A DNA stretch of 57,286 bases from positions 1 to 57,286 of the forward strand of contig NZ_LQNF01000030.1 of assembly GCF_001618145.1 (NCBI RefSeq), read 5' to 3'. This document shows positions 17,720 through 26,553 of the stretch, piece after piece. The DNA is from Oceanobacillus damuensis. GTDB taxonomy: Bacteria > Bacillota > Bacilli > Bacillales > Amphibacillaceae. The position numbers and the translations under genes were made by a program. Below the pieces are notes generated by a model, which searched no databases, had not been told where the DNA came from, and saw only the letters and a list, made by a program, of their open reading frames with translations. The first letter of the stretch is position 1, and each line of letters starts with the position of its first letter.

Positions 17720-17865
17720 TATTTTTTATTATCAATATACTCATTCGGCTCTTCTTCAGCAAGAGAATTATAATTTTTATATTGGCTCTTGCGCCCATTA
17801 CGCTGTTCGCCAGAGCTGCCATTCTCTTTGAACTGATTGTCATGCTTTTTTTCTTTATTGCTCAT
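17719..17865 (-). CDS. 48-residue hydrophilic hypothetical protein
   Basis: A short frame starting MSNKEKKHDNQFKENGSSGE and ending in acidic LAEEEPNEYIDNKK. It is rich in Lys, Asn, Glu and Gln and has no hydrophobic stretch. AGGAGG lies 7 bases before the ATG and a strong terminator follows the stop, so it has a complete gene layout. No family is recognised. The composition resembles small spore or stress proteins of Bacillaceae, which is only a suggestion. Confidence 0.65.
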   Translation of the reverse strand: MSNKEKKHDNQFKENGSSGEQRNGRKSQYKNYNSLAEEEPNEYIDNKK

Positions 17866-18066
17866 CAATAAGCCTCCTTCTGTCATATCTGTTTTAGTTT
17901 GGGCGAAGTAAAACAGCTTTATGCTAAATTTTTTTGCCTCTTCACCCCCAGTGAGTGATTTATTTCGATAGTAGTTGTGAAGCCGGCTTATAAAACGAAG
18001 GATCCAGTGAGATAAGGTTGTTTGGCCAAAACAAAAAACAGTTCCATTGACAGGAGGGTGATCGAA

Positions 18067-18858
18067 ATGAAACTTTATTTAGACCCCGGCCATGGCGGGG
18101 CGGATCCGGGTGCTTCCGGTAATGGGTTAAAAGAAAAAGATGTTGTATTGGATATCGCTTTGCGAATCCGCAGCATACTGACCGAGAAATTTGAGCGTGT
18201 CAGTGTAAAGATGAGCCGTTCGGGCGACGCCACAAAAACTTTGCGAAAGCGGAAAGATGAAGCGAATTACTGGGGGGCTGATTTTTATCTGTCTATCCAC
18301 TGCAATGCTTTTAATAGTAAGGCAGATGGATATGAGGATTTCATCCACAACAGCCTCTCTGAACAATCGAAGGCTGCCAAATACCAGGATATCTTGCATG
18401 AAGAGATCACAAAAATGAATCGATTACGAAATCGTGGCAAAAAGAAAGCAAACCTTCATGTCCTGCGTGAAACCACAATGCCTGCCTTTCTATCAGAGAA
18501 TGGTTTTATCGATAACAGCGGTGACTCCGCTTTAATGAAGCAAGATACATGGAAACAAAATATTGCCCTAGGTCATGTGAATGGATTGGCCAAAGCATTT
18601 AATCTGGAACGCAAATCAAGTGATAAAGACACACTTTTCAAGGTAATTGCAGGATCCTTCAAACATGAGGATAATGCCGATGAACAGGTTGCATTCCTAA
18701 CATCGAAAGAAATAGAAGCATTCGTGGATCCGGTTACTATTTCCGGAGAACACTGGTACCGTGTTCAGGCAGGTGCGTTCAGAAGCAGACAACAAGCCGA
18801 AAGCCATTTACAAACCGTCAGCAAAACAGGTGCAGAGGCGTTCATTATCGATGGGTAA
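18067..18858 (+). CDS. N-acetylmuramoyl-L-alanine amidase with SPOR domain (CwlC-like)
   Basis: 263 residues, close to Bacillus CwlC (255). Amidase_3 domain, residues 1-178: the zinc site includes His9 in DPGHGGADPG, then SIHCNAF near 80 and the catalytic Glu in FLSENGFIDN near 145. Residues about 190-262 hold two SPOR-type repeats (FKVIAGSFKHEDNADEQ and YRVQAGAFRSRQQAESHL) that bind denuded glycan. It cuts the amide bond between muramic acid and the stem peptide. There is no signal peptide, as in CwlC, which acts in mother-cell lysis late in sporulation. The start at 18067 follows AGGAGGGTGAT; upstream codons in frame are not preceded by a ribosome site. Confidence 0.9.
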   Translation: MKLYLDPGHGGADPGASGNGLKEKDVVLDIALRIRSILTEKFERVSVKMSRSGDATKTLRKRKDEANYWGADFYLSIHCNAFNSKADGYEDFIHNSLSEQSKAAKYQDILHEEITKMNRLRNRGKKKANLHVLRETTMPAFLSENGFIDNSGDSALMKQDTWKQNIALGHVNGLAKAFNLERKSSDKDTLFKVIAGSFKHEDNADEQVAFLTSKEIEAFVDPVTISGEHWYRVQAGAFRSRQQAESHLQTVSKTGAEAFIIDG

Positions 18859-18884
18859 TCTGGAAAGGGAGAGATCAACTCCAG

Positions 18885-19378
18885 TTAATCTCTCCCCAAC
18901 AATTGTTTTGTAAAAGCAATATCATCTGTAAAATATCCGTCCACATTATACGCTGCCACCCGCTCCTGTTCTTCCTTCTGCTTACTCCTATCGGTAAAAA
19001 ACACATGAACCTCTTTCCCATGACGATGCAGTTCATTAACATTTTTCAGTGTCACATCCGACGCTTCAATTCCAATAATTGGATATGCAACCGATTTTGC
19101 CTGTTTCAAGGTCATGCTTGTTTAACATTTCGATTAATGGCTCTTCCATTAATCGCTCACCATCTACTAACCTTGACTCAATATAATAATGTTCTGTGTC
19201 TCCAAAAACATGAATGATTTCTTCCAATGTAGGAATCTCTTCGGTTACCGTCTGATTATTGAAAACTTCTATTGTCTCAAATTCCTTAATTTCACTTCTG
19301 CTTTTCTGCGGAGACAAACCAGATACTTACACCAGCAAGGAAAAGAATAAAAGTGAATGTAAGAAATTTTTTATACAA
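18885..19378 (-). pseudogene. decayed glycerophosphodiester phosphodiesterase gene
   Basis: Three frames make one wrecked gene. It opens with a TTG-started membrane anchor (YKKFLTFTFILFLAGVSIWF, from 19378). A frameshift near 19310 leads to IPTLEEIIHVFGDTEHYYIE, and a second near 19110 leads to VAYPIIGIEASDVTLKNVNE and the C-terminal YNVDGYFTDD. PTLEE and the final VDGYFTD segments are GDPD-family. The catalytic HRG and EN core is missing, so there are deletions as well as frameshifts. It overlaps the 3' end of the intact GDPD gene by 8 bases, as an ancestral operon would. Confidence 0.8.
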
Positions 19379-20132
19379 ACAACTTTCGCTCACTTCTATA
19401 GAACAAAGCCTTTTCAGGAAAGTCTGTCACGATGGCGTTCACTTTTAAATCCAAAAGCTGCTTTATTTCATTGCGGTTATTAGCTGTCCAGATGCGCAGG
19501 TGATTGTATAAATCTTTCCAATGGTGTGGATGTTTCAGTAGTATGTTTTTGGATAAATGCAATCCTTCGAGTTGAAGGGTTTCCATATAATCTTTCGGAA
19601 GGGATATGCATTCATCGAGAAGCCATGCGATATTTGCAGTATTATCCAGCTCTTTTATACGCAGAATGCTTGGCAGATGGAAGGAGGAATAAATAACTTT
19701 GAGTCTATTGCTGTAAGCTTTTACGATGGAAAGCAATTTTTCTTCCATTCCCGGATAGTTGTATATATATGTCTTTAGTTCGATATTCAGTTCAATATCG
19801 TAAGGACGCAATAATTTAAGCACTTCTTCCAATGTGGGCACTTTCATGGAATTCCATGAATCAGCGTCATAGGCGGGAAAATGTGAATAGTTGATGCCTG
19901 CGCTGTAGGTCTTAATTTCGTCCAATAAAAGATCTTTAATGTTCCCAGACCCGTCTGTTGTCCGGTCCAATGACTCGTCATGGATTACAACAATCTCACC
20001 ATCTTTTGTCATATGTACGTCCAATTCAAGTCCATCGACACCTTGTCTGATAGCTTCCCTGAAACCGAGTAATGTATTTTCAGGATATGTCCCCATAGAG
20101 CCCCGGTGGCCGAATATTTTCGTTTCTGTCAT
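19371..20132 (-). CDS. glycerophosphodiester phosphodiesterase (UgpQ-like, cytosolic)
   Basis: 253 residues, complete. GHRGSMGTYPENT (His9) and LDVHMTKDGEIVVIHDESLD hold the metal and catalytic residues of the GDPD family; ELNIELK and the C-terminal VNAIVTDFPEKA finish the TIM barrel. It hydrolyses glycerophosphodiesters to glycerol-3-phosphate and an alcohol. There is no signal peptide, so it acts in the cytosol. The start at 20132 has AAGGAAG about 9 bases upstream. A UgpB-like remnant lies upstream and a second broken GDPD gene downstream, suggesting a shrunken glycerophosphodiester uptake and use locus. Confidence 0.9.
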   Translation of the reverse strand: MTETKIFGHRGSMGTYPENTLLGFREAIRQGVDGLELDVHMTKDGEIVVIHDESLDRTTDGSGNIKDLLLDEIKTYSAGINYSHFPAYDADSWNSMKVPTLEEVLKLLRPYDIELNIELKTYIYNYPGMEEKLLSIVKAYSNRLKVIYSSFHLPSILRIKELDNTANIAWLLDECISLPKDYMETLQLEGLHLSKNILLKHPHHWKDLYNHLRIWTANNRNEIKQLLDLKVNAIVTDFPEKALFYRSERKLFV

Positions 20133-20156
20133 AAAAACACTTCCTTTCCAATTATT

Positions 20157-20228
20157 GAACAAAAGCGCTGGAGCTGGACTGCGGCTGTTTAGGTGTAGGA
20201 GTTAATTGCTGTCAAAATTTATATTATC
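20157..20228 (+). repeat. structured intergenic repeat, copy B (core deleted)
   Basis: AACAAAAGCGC is joined directly to TGGAGCTGG and continues to AATTGCTGTCAAAATTTATA. It is the same flanks as copies A and D with the whole hairpin core removed. The junction falls at the GCGC bases shared by both sides, as expected from slippage or recombination. Confidence 0.8.
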
Positions 20229-20300
20229 CTTTTTTTTAAGAAAAGAGAATAAAACAACCATCGTCGCTTTATTCTCTCATCTATATAGATTGAATCTTAA

Positions 20301-20519
20301 TTATTCACCTTTTGCAGCGTTTGCCAGTTCGATTGCACTGTTAAATTGCTCTACGGCACTTTCGTAAGCTTCATCTACATCACCGCTATTGTATACTGTT
20401 TCAAGTGCAGTTTCCATAATTTTACGACCTTCAGGAATCATATCCATTAAACCACCTTGAGTTGCATAGGATGGTTTCGTTGCCTGTAACTGATCTACGG
20501 TAACCTGAAGCTGAGGCAT
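20301..20519 (-). pseudogene. C-terminal remnant of a UgpB-like solute-binding protein
   Basis: 72 codons. The sequence DQLQATKPSYATQGGLMDMI followed by a helical run to ANAAKGE looks like the end of a family 1 sugar/glycerol-3-phosphate binding protein. There is no ribosome site, no signal peptide and no N-terminal domain, so most of the gene has been lost. Its position just upstream of a UgpQ-like gene supports a former ugp operon. The family call is from resemblance only; a stand-alone small protein is the alternative. Confidence 0.55.
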
Positions 20520-21037
20520 TTCTTTCTATTTAAGCATATTTTTTTATCAAAGTAAGTGTATTTACTGAATCCTTACGCTTAATTTATAGAGCATTAATAT
20601 GATTAATATTTTCGTAACATTAAACCGTACAAAGCACTAGTTTACTATAGTTACTATCAAATAGTTGACTCCTGATAGTTAATAACGCACGTAAAAATGT
20701 CTTTCATTGAAGAATGATGTCAATGTTTTGATCCTTTGTACGTAATTTGCATGACATATTATTGGAATATAAACTTTTCTAGGACTAATTCCCTTTATTA
20801 ATTCTGAATTATCAGCCTATTGTTCTGTTTTTACAGATATAAAAGGAGAACGCTTCCACAGGAGCGAATAATACATCTAGAGATTAATTTATTTTAAGAG
20901 AAGGAGGTTTTCATGTAAGGGACCGTGAATAACTTTACTTACACGTAAGGCGTCCGCTTAAATGCTCAAGTATTGTCCAGTTTCTGATCAGCATTTTTTC
21001 TTAGGCTTGCTAAAAACACTTTAATAGGAGGAAAAGA
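20520..21037. other. long leader/intergenic region before ggt
   Basis: No protein gene is seen. Features: ACTATCA/TGATAGT inverted repeat near 20660-20690; a small GC-rich hairpin CGCTTCC/GGAGCG near 20850-20868; AAGGAGG (20901-20907) followed after 5 bases by ATG-TAA (20913-20918), a start codon directly followed by a stop; and AAATGCT/AGCATTTTTT (about 20960-20998), which resembles a weak terminator. Together these look like a regulated 5' leader of ggt, but no known riboswitch is recognised. Confidence 0.45.
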
Positions 21038-22810
21038 ATGAAAAAGTTTGTCAATCAATCTATTACAGCATTTATTGTCATGTTACTCGTCATTGGAACA
21101 CTCCCGGCAAGTGGATTTGCAAAGAATTACGAAACAGATTATGAGCAATATGATTTAGTGGAAACGGCGAATGGAGGTATGGTTGCTACATCGCATGCCT
21201 TCGCTTCCCAGGCTGGAGCTGACATATTGGAAAAAGGCGGAAACGCGATCGACGCAGCTATCGCCATCCAATTTGCATTAAATGTTACCGAGCCAATGAT
21301 GTCTGGTATCGGTGGCGGAGGTTTTATGATGGTATATGACGGTGATACAGAGGAAACGACCATCATTAACAGCAGGGAGCGCGCTCCAGCGGGGGCAACG
21401 CCTGATATGTTTTTGGATGATAACGGCAATCCCATACCTTTTAGTCAACGGGTAAGACTTGGAACATCTGTCGGAGTGCCGGGAACCCTGAAAGGTTTGG
21501 AAGAAGCCCATGAAATATGGGGTTCACGTCCAATGCCCCAATTAATCGAACCTGCTGTAAAGCTTGCACAAAAAGGCTTTCCAATAAATAAAAACTTAGC
21601 TGAGGCAATCGAATCCAACCAGGACAAGCTAATGCAGACTGCTGCAGGGGATATTTTCGTCCCTGATGGCGTACCATTACAGGAGGGTGATTTGTTAGTT
21701 CAGGAGGATTTGGCCAAAACACTGAAACTAATCCGTTCACACGGGTCCGATGCATTCTATAACGGTGAAATTGCAGATGCCTTAGCTGAAACAGTACAGG
21801 AATTTGGCGGTTCAATGACAACGGACGACCTGAACAATTACGATGTTACCATTGATGAGCCAATTTGGGGGGAATTTCATGGCTATGATATTGCCAGTAT
21901 GCCACCTCCAAGCTCAGGCGGGGTTTTCTTATTGCAAATGCTCGGAATACTTGATGGGTTCGATCTATCCCAATATGATTCACGTTCCATAGAGAAATAT
22001 CATTTATTGGCAGAAACCATGCATTTGGCCTATGCAGACCGCGCTGCCTATGCAGGTGATCCAGAGTTTGTCGATGTTCCTTTACAAGGATTGCTGGATC
22101 CGGATTATATTTCTGAAAGACAGGCATTGATCGATTTGAACTCTGTCAATGATAATCCAACCGCAGGAGATCCATGGCAATATGAAGAAGCCACTCCAGA
22201 TTACGAGGCCACTGTACAGCCGGATGACCGTGAATACGGCGAAACGACACACTTCTCTGTTACAGACAGATGGGGAAATGTTGTCTCTTATACGACAACG
22301 ATTGAACAGGTTTTCGGCAGTGGTATCATGGTGCCTGGCTATGGATTTATGCTGAATAATGAACTGACCGATTTCGATGCAGTTCCAGGCGGTGCAAATG
22401 AAGTACAGCCAAATAAAAGGCCATTGAGCAGTATGACTCCAACCATCGTCTTTGAGGATGGGGAGCCGGTATTGACTGTCGGTTCACCGGGAGGACCGAC
22501 CATTATTACCTCCGTGCTTCAGACAATCATCAATACATTTGAGTACGATATGGAGCTTGAGGATGCAATTGCAGAACCACGAATTTATTCCAACAACCTC
22601 AATTCCTATCGTTATGAAGAAGGAATTCCTTCCAACGTGCTGGAGGAATTGAATGATATGGGCCACTCATTTGGAACGAGCCCGACAGACATTGGAAATG
22701 TACAAAGCATTCTGATTGACCATGAAACAGGATTGTTTACAGGTGTTGCCGATGCCAGAAGATACGGAGGTGCTTCCATCGGGGTTGATTTGAAGGGGAA
22801 AAATAAGTAA
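21038..22810 (+). CDS. ggt: gamma-glutamyltransferase
   Basis: 590 residues with an N-terminal signal peptide (cleavage near SGFAKN), so it is secreted. The large subunit holds NAIDAAIAIQFALNVTEPMMSG and the NSRERAP Arg that binds gamma-glutamyl substrate. The self-cleavage and catalytic Thr403 starts TTHFSVTD, the same number as in B. subtilis. SMTPTIVFEDG and GSPGGPTI form the oxyanion region. It moves gamma-glutamyl groups from glutathione or polyglutamate. GGAGG lies 7-11 bases before the ATG, behind a long leader. A strong terminator follows. Confidence 0.95.
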   Translation: MKKFVNQSITAFIVMLLVIGTLPASGFAKNYETDYEQYDLVETANGGMVATSHAFASQAGADILEKGGNAIDAAIAIQFALNVTEPMMSGIGGGGFMMVYDGDTEETTIINSRERAPAGATPDMFLDDNGNPIPFSQRVRLGTSVGVPGTLKGLEEAHEIWGSRPMPQLIEPAVKLAQKGFPINKNLAEAIESNQDKLMQTAAGDIFVPDGVPLQEGDLLVQEDLAKTLKLIRSHGSDAFYNGEIADALAETVQEFGGSMTTDDLNNYDVTIDEPIWGEFHGYDIASMPPPSSGGVFLLQMLGILDGFDLSQYDSRSIEKYHLLAETMHLAYADRAAYAGDPEFVDVPLQGLLDPDYISERQALIDLNSVNDNPTAGDPWQYEEATPDYEATVQPDDREYGETTHFSVTDRWGNVVSYTTTIEQVFGSGIMVPGYGFMLNNELTDFDAVPGGANEVQPNKRPLSSMTPTIVFEDGEPVLTVGSPGGPTIITSVLQTIINTFEYDMELEDAIAEPRIYSNNLNSYRYEEGIPSNVLEELNDMGHSFGTSPTDIGNVQSILIDHETGLFTGVADARRYGGASIGVDLKGKNK

Positions 22811-22814
22811 AAGC

Positions 22815-22854
22815 AAAAAAACAATGCGGAGCAGATAGCCCGCATTGTTTTTTT
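22815..22854 (+). terminator. ggt terminator
   Basis: AAAAAACAATGCGG (arm 22815-22829) pairs with CCGCATTGTTTTTT (22840-22854), with a 10-nt loop and a T-run. Confidence 0.88.
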
Positions 22855-22863
22855 ATGAAATAG

Positions 22864-23212
22864 AAAGTATAAATTTTGGCAGCAAATAACTCTTATACAT
22901 AAACAGCCACGGCCAGCTCCAGCGCCCAGGGACTAGCGAGACTTCCTTCACCTCCGTACGATAAATTAGACTTGCCGACTGTCAAGACATGAGGCTTAGT
23001 CTCACTTATACCCTTGTGGTGAAAGTCGACATCGACTCTGGTGCTTAAGGAAGGCCGACTAAAAACGGGCTACGCCAACGTCGGCATACCCCTTTAGTAC
23101 AAGGGGCATGTTTACTTTATCTCCTACGTAGGAATGTTCGACAAGTCGAACCACCCCACAGTGCGGGGCGCAGTCCGTACGTCCCTAATCGGGCGCTTGC
23201 GCTTTTGTTCTT
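22864..23212 (-). repeat. structured intergenic repeat, copy C (different core)
   Basis: In inverted orientation: the flanks match copies A, B and D (TTTTGGCAGCAA..CCAGCTCCAGCGCC and GGGCGCTTGCGCTTTTGTTC), but the middle, about 260 bp, is unrelated to the hairpin of A and D. The new core has its own inverted repeats, such as CCCCTTTAGTACAAGGGG near 23090-23107. Its outer end supplies the stop codon of the YdaG-like gene. No convincing ORF is in the core. Confidence 0.8.
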
Positions 23213-23633
23213 ATATTTCCAGCTCTTTTGGCGGCTCACCTTTTTTATTCATTAAGCGAATATTGAGTGGTTCTATTTCCAAAATCAAATATTCAGGATC
23301 ATCCGGTCCTTCAAAATAAAGCTTCATATCATCATTCCAAAGTTCCTTTTTCATTTCTGCAGAATCATTAAAGGATACTTTCCCCTGATATTCCACATAC
23401 TCGTCCCCGAAACCTTCACCTTCATAGCCAATCAAGATGTGCGTATATGGGTTATTTTCAATTTCTTCGGTTTTATCCGTATCTTTATTTGTGGCTGTAT
23501 ATAATTTTAGATCTCTATGGAAAAACATCATATATCGGGAATGAGGCTTATTCCCTTTCACGGTTGCCATTGTTCCAATCGGACTCTCTTTAAAAATCTT
23601 TTCAACAGTCGATTTGATTTTTTCCTGACTCAA
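23211..23633 (-). CDS. ydaG: YdaG-like pyridoxamine 5'-phosphate oxidase-fold stress protein
   Basis: 140 residues, the length of Bacillus general stress protein 26. Flavin/PNPOx-like split barrel: GTMATVKGNKPHSRYMMF forms the first strands and THILIGYEGEGFGDEYVEYQG the middle. The family binds flavin or heme and the true substrate is unknown. The TTG start at 23633 has AAAGGAG 9 bases upstream; the longer frame has no ribosome site. A possible SigB promoter lies upstream, consistent with stress control. Its stop codon is formed at the edge of repeat copy C. Confidence 0.82.
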   Translation of the reverse strand: MSQEKIKSTVEKIFKESPIGTMATVKGNKPHSRYMMFFHRDLKLYTATNKDTDKTEEIENNPYTHILIGYEGEGFGDEYVEYQGKVSFNDSAEMKKELWNDDMKLYFEGPDDPEYLILEIEPLNIRLMNKKGEPPKELEI

Positions 23634-23666
23634 AATAACACACTCCTTTGTTCCAGATGTTTTTAT

Positions 23667-23692
23667 TATTCCTTTTCTGTGTAATATTAAAC
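23667..23692 (-). promoter_or_regulatory. possible SigB promoter of the ydaG-like gene
   Basis: On the minus strand GTTTAA (23692-23687), 14 bases, then GGAATA (23672-23667). The -35 box is perfect for SigB; the -10 box matches GGGWAW at 4 of 6 positions. It starts about 34 bases before the TTG start. Confidence 0.45.
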
Positions 23693-23794
23693 AATAGATG
23701 GGAAATTTACCTGTGACTGCCATTAGTGACCTGAGATTGTGTCGGGTAAGGCGGGTGCTTCCGCTGGTATGAATGGGGGTGCTTTGGGCGGGGG

Positions 23795-23934
23795 GCTCTA
23801 CCGTTTGGCGAGGGGGCTCTACCGTTTGGAGGAGAGGCTCTACCGACCTGTGAGGATGCTCTACCGTTTGAACGAGGGGCTTGCCCGGCTTGATGGAATG
23901 ATCTCCCGTTTAGACAAGGAGCTTCCCGAACAGT
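23795..23934 (+). repeat. 21-bp tandem repeat array, locus 1
   Basis: Six full units and one partial, each 21 bp, beginning GCTCTACCG (units at 23795, 23816, 23837, 23858, 23879, 23900). The later units are worn. In one plus-strand frame they encode heptads such as GLYRLAR, GLYRLEE, RLYRPVR, MLYRLNE. No ribosome site precedes that frame, so coding is doubtful. It lies between two divergent genes. Confidence 0.8.
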
Positions 23935-24050
23935 GAAGATGATTTTCGTATGTAATGCAGTGTATAGATATAAAAAAATTTGTCGAAATAAAAGGATTTC
24001 ATACTCCTTTTCTCGAACCATATAAGTAATACATCCAAGGAGTGAGTACA

Positions 24051-24704
24051 ATGATTTTATATCAAATACCATTACTCATCTTCGCGATGGGACTTGTGTA
24101 TATATTCATTGCTCCGTCTGAACCGTTTATCTTTAGTCTGTTCTTTAAACTGGCTCCAATGATTTTGATTTTTGTGTATGCCTTTAAGCAGTTACCACTG
24201 AAAAAGTCGAATACGCACTGGCTGATTATTATCGGCCTTATTTTTTGTATTATCGGTGATGGCACAATCCATTGGTTCCCGATTGGACTGTCTGCCTTCC
24301 TGATTGGAAACCTCTTTTACATTGCCGGATTCTTAACACAATGGAATTTTTCAAAAATACGTTTAGTTTTACTAGTGCCGATTGCTATATGCGGGATTTT
24401 TATTGGCAGGGTATTAATACATGAATTGAATTCAAACGGGAATGAGGCGTTGATGGTTCCTGTGATCGGCTATTTACTTGTCATTTCCTTAATGGCCTGG
24501 TCTGCCATTATGACAGGGAACAGGTGGGCATCCAGCGGGGGCATTTTATTTGTTCTATCTTACTCTTTACTCGTATGGAATATGTTCATTGCACCTGTCG
24601 GGAATGCAGCGGAACTGATTATGCTTAGTTATTATGGGGCACAGTTTCTGATTATCCATAGTCTTGCAACAATTGTCGAGGGCAGTAATCGGATTGTTTG
24701 GTGA
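24051..24704 (+). CDS. YhhN-family membrane protein
   Basis: 217 residues with about eight membrane helices. The conserved KSNTHWLIIIGLIFCIIGD segment near residues 53-71, with charged residues between helices, fits the YhhN/TMEM86 family. Eukaryotic members are lysoplasmalogenases; a bacterial member with the same activity is known from Legionella. The activity here is inference. The start at 24051 has AAGGAG 7 bases upstream, so the GTG three codons earlier is rejected. A bidirectional terminator follows. Confidence 0.78.
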   Translation: MILYQIPLLIFAMGLVYIFIAPSEPFIFSLFFKLAPMILIFVYAFKQLPLKKSNTHWLIIIGLIFCIIGDGTIHWFPIGLSAFLIGNLFYIAGFLTQWNFSKIRLVLLVPIAICGIFIGRVLIHELNSNGNEALMVPVIGYLLVISLMAWSAIMTGNRWASSGGILFVLSYSLLVWNMFIAPVGNAAELIMLSYYGAQFLIIHSLATIVEGSNRIVW

Positions 24705-24715
24705 GAAATAACATA

Positions 24716-24753
24716 AAAACACCCAAAAATCCAATATGGATTTTCGGGTGTTT
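24716..24753. terminator. bidirectional terminator, YhhN/YeeE genes
   Basis: AAACACCC-A-AAAATCC pairs with GGATTTT-C-GGGTGTTT around AATAT, between two convergent genes. Confidence 0.8.
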
Positions 24754-24762
24754 ATGAATCTA

Positions 24763-26013
24763 CTAACAAAATTGATCAGACTTTTTCGGGTTGTTCATTC
24801 CAAATAATGGTCTGATAAACAAGGCTAGACCGGTTCCGAGGAGTGCCATGACACCCCAAACCCATCCGTGAAGACTGAATGAAGCAATACCACCGAAGTA
24901 AGCGCCAATGTTACATCCAAAAGCTAGACGTGAGCCGTATCCCATTAAAAGGCCGCCGACAATGGCCGCTCCGGCAACACCCGGTTTGATTTTCTTCGGT
25001 TTGAAAGTCCCCTGGGCAGCGGCAGCGATGAATGCCCCTAGAATAATACCGAAATTCATGACGCTTGTTGAATCAGCCAATACTGATTGTGACAATGCTT
25101 CACCAGCTGGACCTGTAAAATAGCCCCATGATGACACATCTACACCGATTGCCTGAAGTGTTTTGCCACCCCATAAAGCAAAGCCGGATGTAATCCCCCA
25201 TGGCTGACCTCTTACTGTTAGAGTCAAAGCATTTAAGATTGCCAGAATGATAGCCGCCGCAAATAGTGGCCATGATCCTCTGAAAACCTTTTTCCACCCA
25301 CTTGTTGTTGGAAGTGGTTTCATTGCGGGAGGATTTTTTCTTTTTGCAATCTTAACGGTTATACCATAAATCACGGCAAATAATACTATCTGAACAAACC
25401 AGCCACCAAAAAATCCAAGTCCTGTTGATTCCGCCAAGGATATCGGAGGCAATGATGGTGTATCCATCCAGAATGAGAAATGATAAGCGCCGATCGTTGA
25501 ACCAATAATAAAGGCGATCAGCGTAAATATCATGGATGATGCTCCACCACCGAAATTGTACAATGTACCAGACGCACACCCATTTCCCAGCTGCATTCCT
25601 ATTCCAAAAAGGAAAGAGCCCACAATTACACTAACCCCAACAGGCGAAACATACCCTGCCGGTGTCACACCTGTAAAGCTGAAACCAGTACTTAATATTA
25701 TTGCAAATAAGGTTGTAGCAACTGCGAGCATTACCATATGTGCCTGAAGCCCCTGTACATTGCCGACAGAAGCCAGTCTGCGAAATGCAGATGTAAATCC
25801 AAATCTGGCATGGAGCAACGTAGCTCCCAACGCCAATCCTATCATATATAAAACACCTTGTACCCAGCCTGCTGCAGCAACAGTTGCTATTAATAAAGCA
25901 ATAGCAGCAATAATTCCCACCATCATGAATGGTTTTTGCATCGGACTGAGTTCCGTAATAACAGTTGTAGGTTTAAGTTTAAATCTTTTATCTGCCATAA
26001 CAGATTGTTCCAT
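24763..26013 (-). CDS. YeeE/YedE-family sulfur-compound transporter
   Basis: 416 residues with about 10-12 membrane helices in two related halves. GNGCASGTLYNFGGG in the first half and AFGCNIGAYFGGI in the second carry the conserved cysteines of the YeeE/YedE (TsuA, thiosulfate uptake) family. Relatives pass thiosulfate across the membrane through cysteine relays. The substrate here is inferred. No TsuB/TusA sulfur carrier lies next to it. The start at 26013 has AGAGGG 7 bases upstream. Confidence 0.83.
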   Translation of the reverse strand: MEQSVMADKRFKLKPTTVITELSPMQKPFMMVGIIAAIALLIATVAAAGWVQGVLYMIGLALGATLLHARFGFTSAFRRLASVGNVQGLQAHMVMLAVATTLFAIILSTGFSFTGVTPAGYVSPVGVSVIVGSFLFGIGMQLGNGCASGTLYNFGGGASSMIFTLIAFIIGSTIGAYHFSFWMDTPSLPPISLAESTGLGFFGGWFVQIVLFAVIYGITVKIAKRKNPPAMKPLPTTSGWKKVFRGSWPLFAAAIILAILNALTLTVRGQPWGITSGFALWGGKTLQAIGVDVSSWGYFTGPAGEALSQSVLADSTSVMNFGIILGAFIAAAAQGTFKPKKIKPGVAGAAIVGGLLMGYGSRLAFGCNIGAYFGGIASFSLHGWVWGVMALLGTGLALFIRPLFGMNNPKKSDQFC

Positions 26014-26195
26014 CACAAAACCCTCTTTTCGCATTAAATTACTAAGGATTAAATTTTACCTCATTATATGAAAAAAGTAAATAGCACGCTATAATTAATT
26101 TTTCATTCATTATGCATTTTCAACCGCCGCATTATGCATTTTTCAATCCTGAATGGTAAGAATAAACATATATCAGCTGCTTAAGGAGGATAGGA

Positions 26196-26315
26196 ATGGA
26201 TACTACATCTGACTTTGTAAGAAAATTTAATGATACAAAGCAAAAAGACGAACAGAACAGAAAGCGTCAAGGCCATGGAGATCCAGCCAGGAAATTACCT
26301 AGTAAGCGACATTGA
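26196..26315 (+). CDS. 39-residue DUF4023-like small protein
   Basis: Begins MDTTSDFVRKFNDTKQKDEQ and ends in the basic RQGHGDPARKLPSKRH. The pattern DFVxKxxxxQxKDExNRKRQGxGxPxxKLPxKxH resembles the DUF4023 family of tiny Bacillaceae proteins, recalled from memory. The function is unknown; neighbours suggest a sporulation link. AAGGAGGA lies 5-6 bases before the ATG. Direct copies of ATTATGCATTTTCAA occur twice in the 100 bases upstream and may be regulatory. Confidence 0.65.
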   Translation: MDTTSDFVRKFNDTKQKDEQNRKRQGHGDPARKLPSKRH

Positions 26316-26373
26316 CAATGCTTTCCCTTGGAAAACAGCCTTTAGCCAAATATGACATGATGGAGGTTTTTTT

Positions 26374-26553
26374 ATGAATATACAAAGAGCGGAACAGATC
26401 GTGGAATCGCCTGAATTAATTAACGTTACCTATAATGGCAAAAAAATTTATATCCAGCATGTGGACGAACAAAATAAGCTGGCACGCATATATCCACTGG
26501 ATGACCCCCAGAATGAATTCGATGTACAGTTGGAGCAGCTTTCTGAAGAGTAG
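26374..26553 (+). CDS. sspH: H-type small acid-soluble spore protein (SspH family)
   Basis: 59 residues. MNIQRAEQIVESPELINVTY, then IYIQHVDEQNKLARIYPLDD, is the SspH pattern. H-type proteins are made in the forespore and packed in the spore core; they are a minor class outside the alpha/beta DNA-binding SASPs. GGAGG precedes the ATG. It follows the DUF4023-like gene by 58 bases. A paralogue is at 29331. No clear SigG promoter could be assigned by eye. Confidence 0.85.
   Translation: MNIQRAEQIVESPELINVTYNGKKIYIQHVDEQNKLARIYPLDDPQNEFDVQLEQLSEE

Noticed and set aside
22864..23212. Hidden tRNA or known riboswitch in repeat copy C
   Set aside because: Several short hairpins are present, but no cloverleaf with a T-loop and no known aptamer core could be matched.
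23707..24072. 121-codon minus-strand frame rich in NGRA(P/S) repeats
   Set aside because: The repetitive part is only the 21-bp array read backwards, and it crosses the promoter region of the YhhN gene. No ribosome site.
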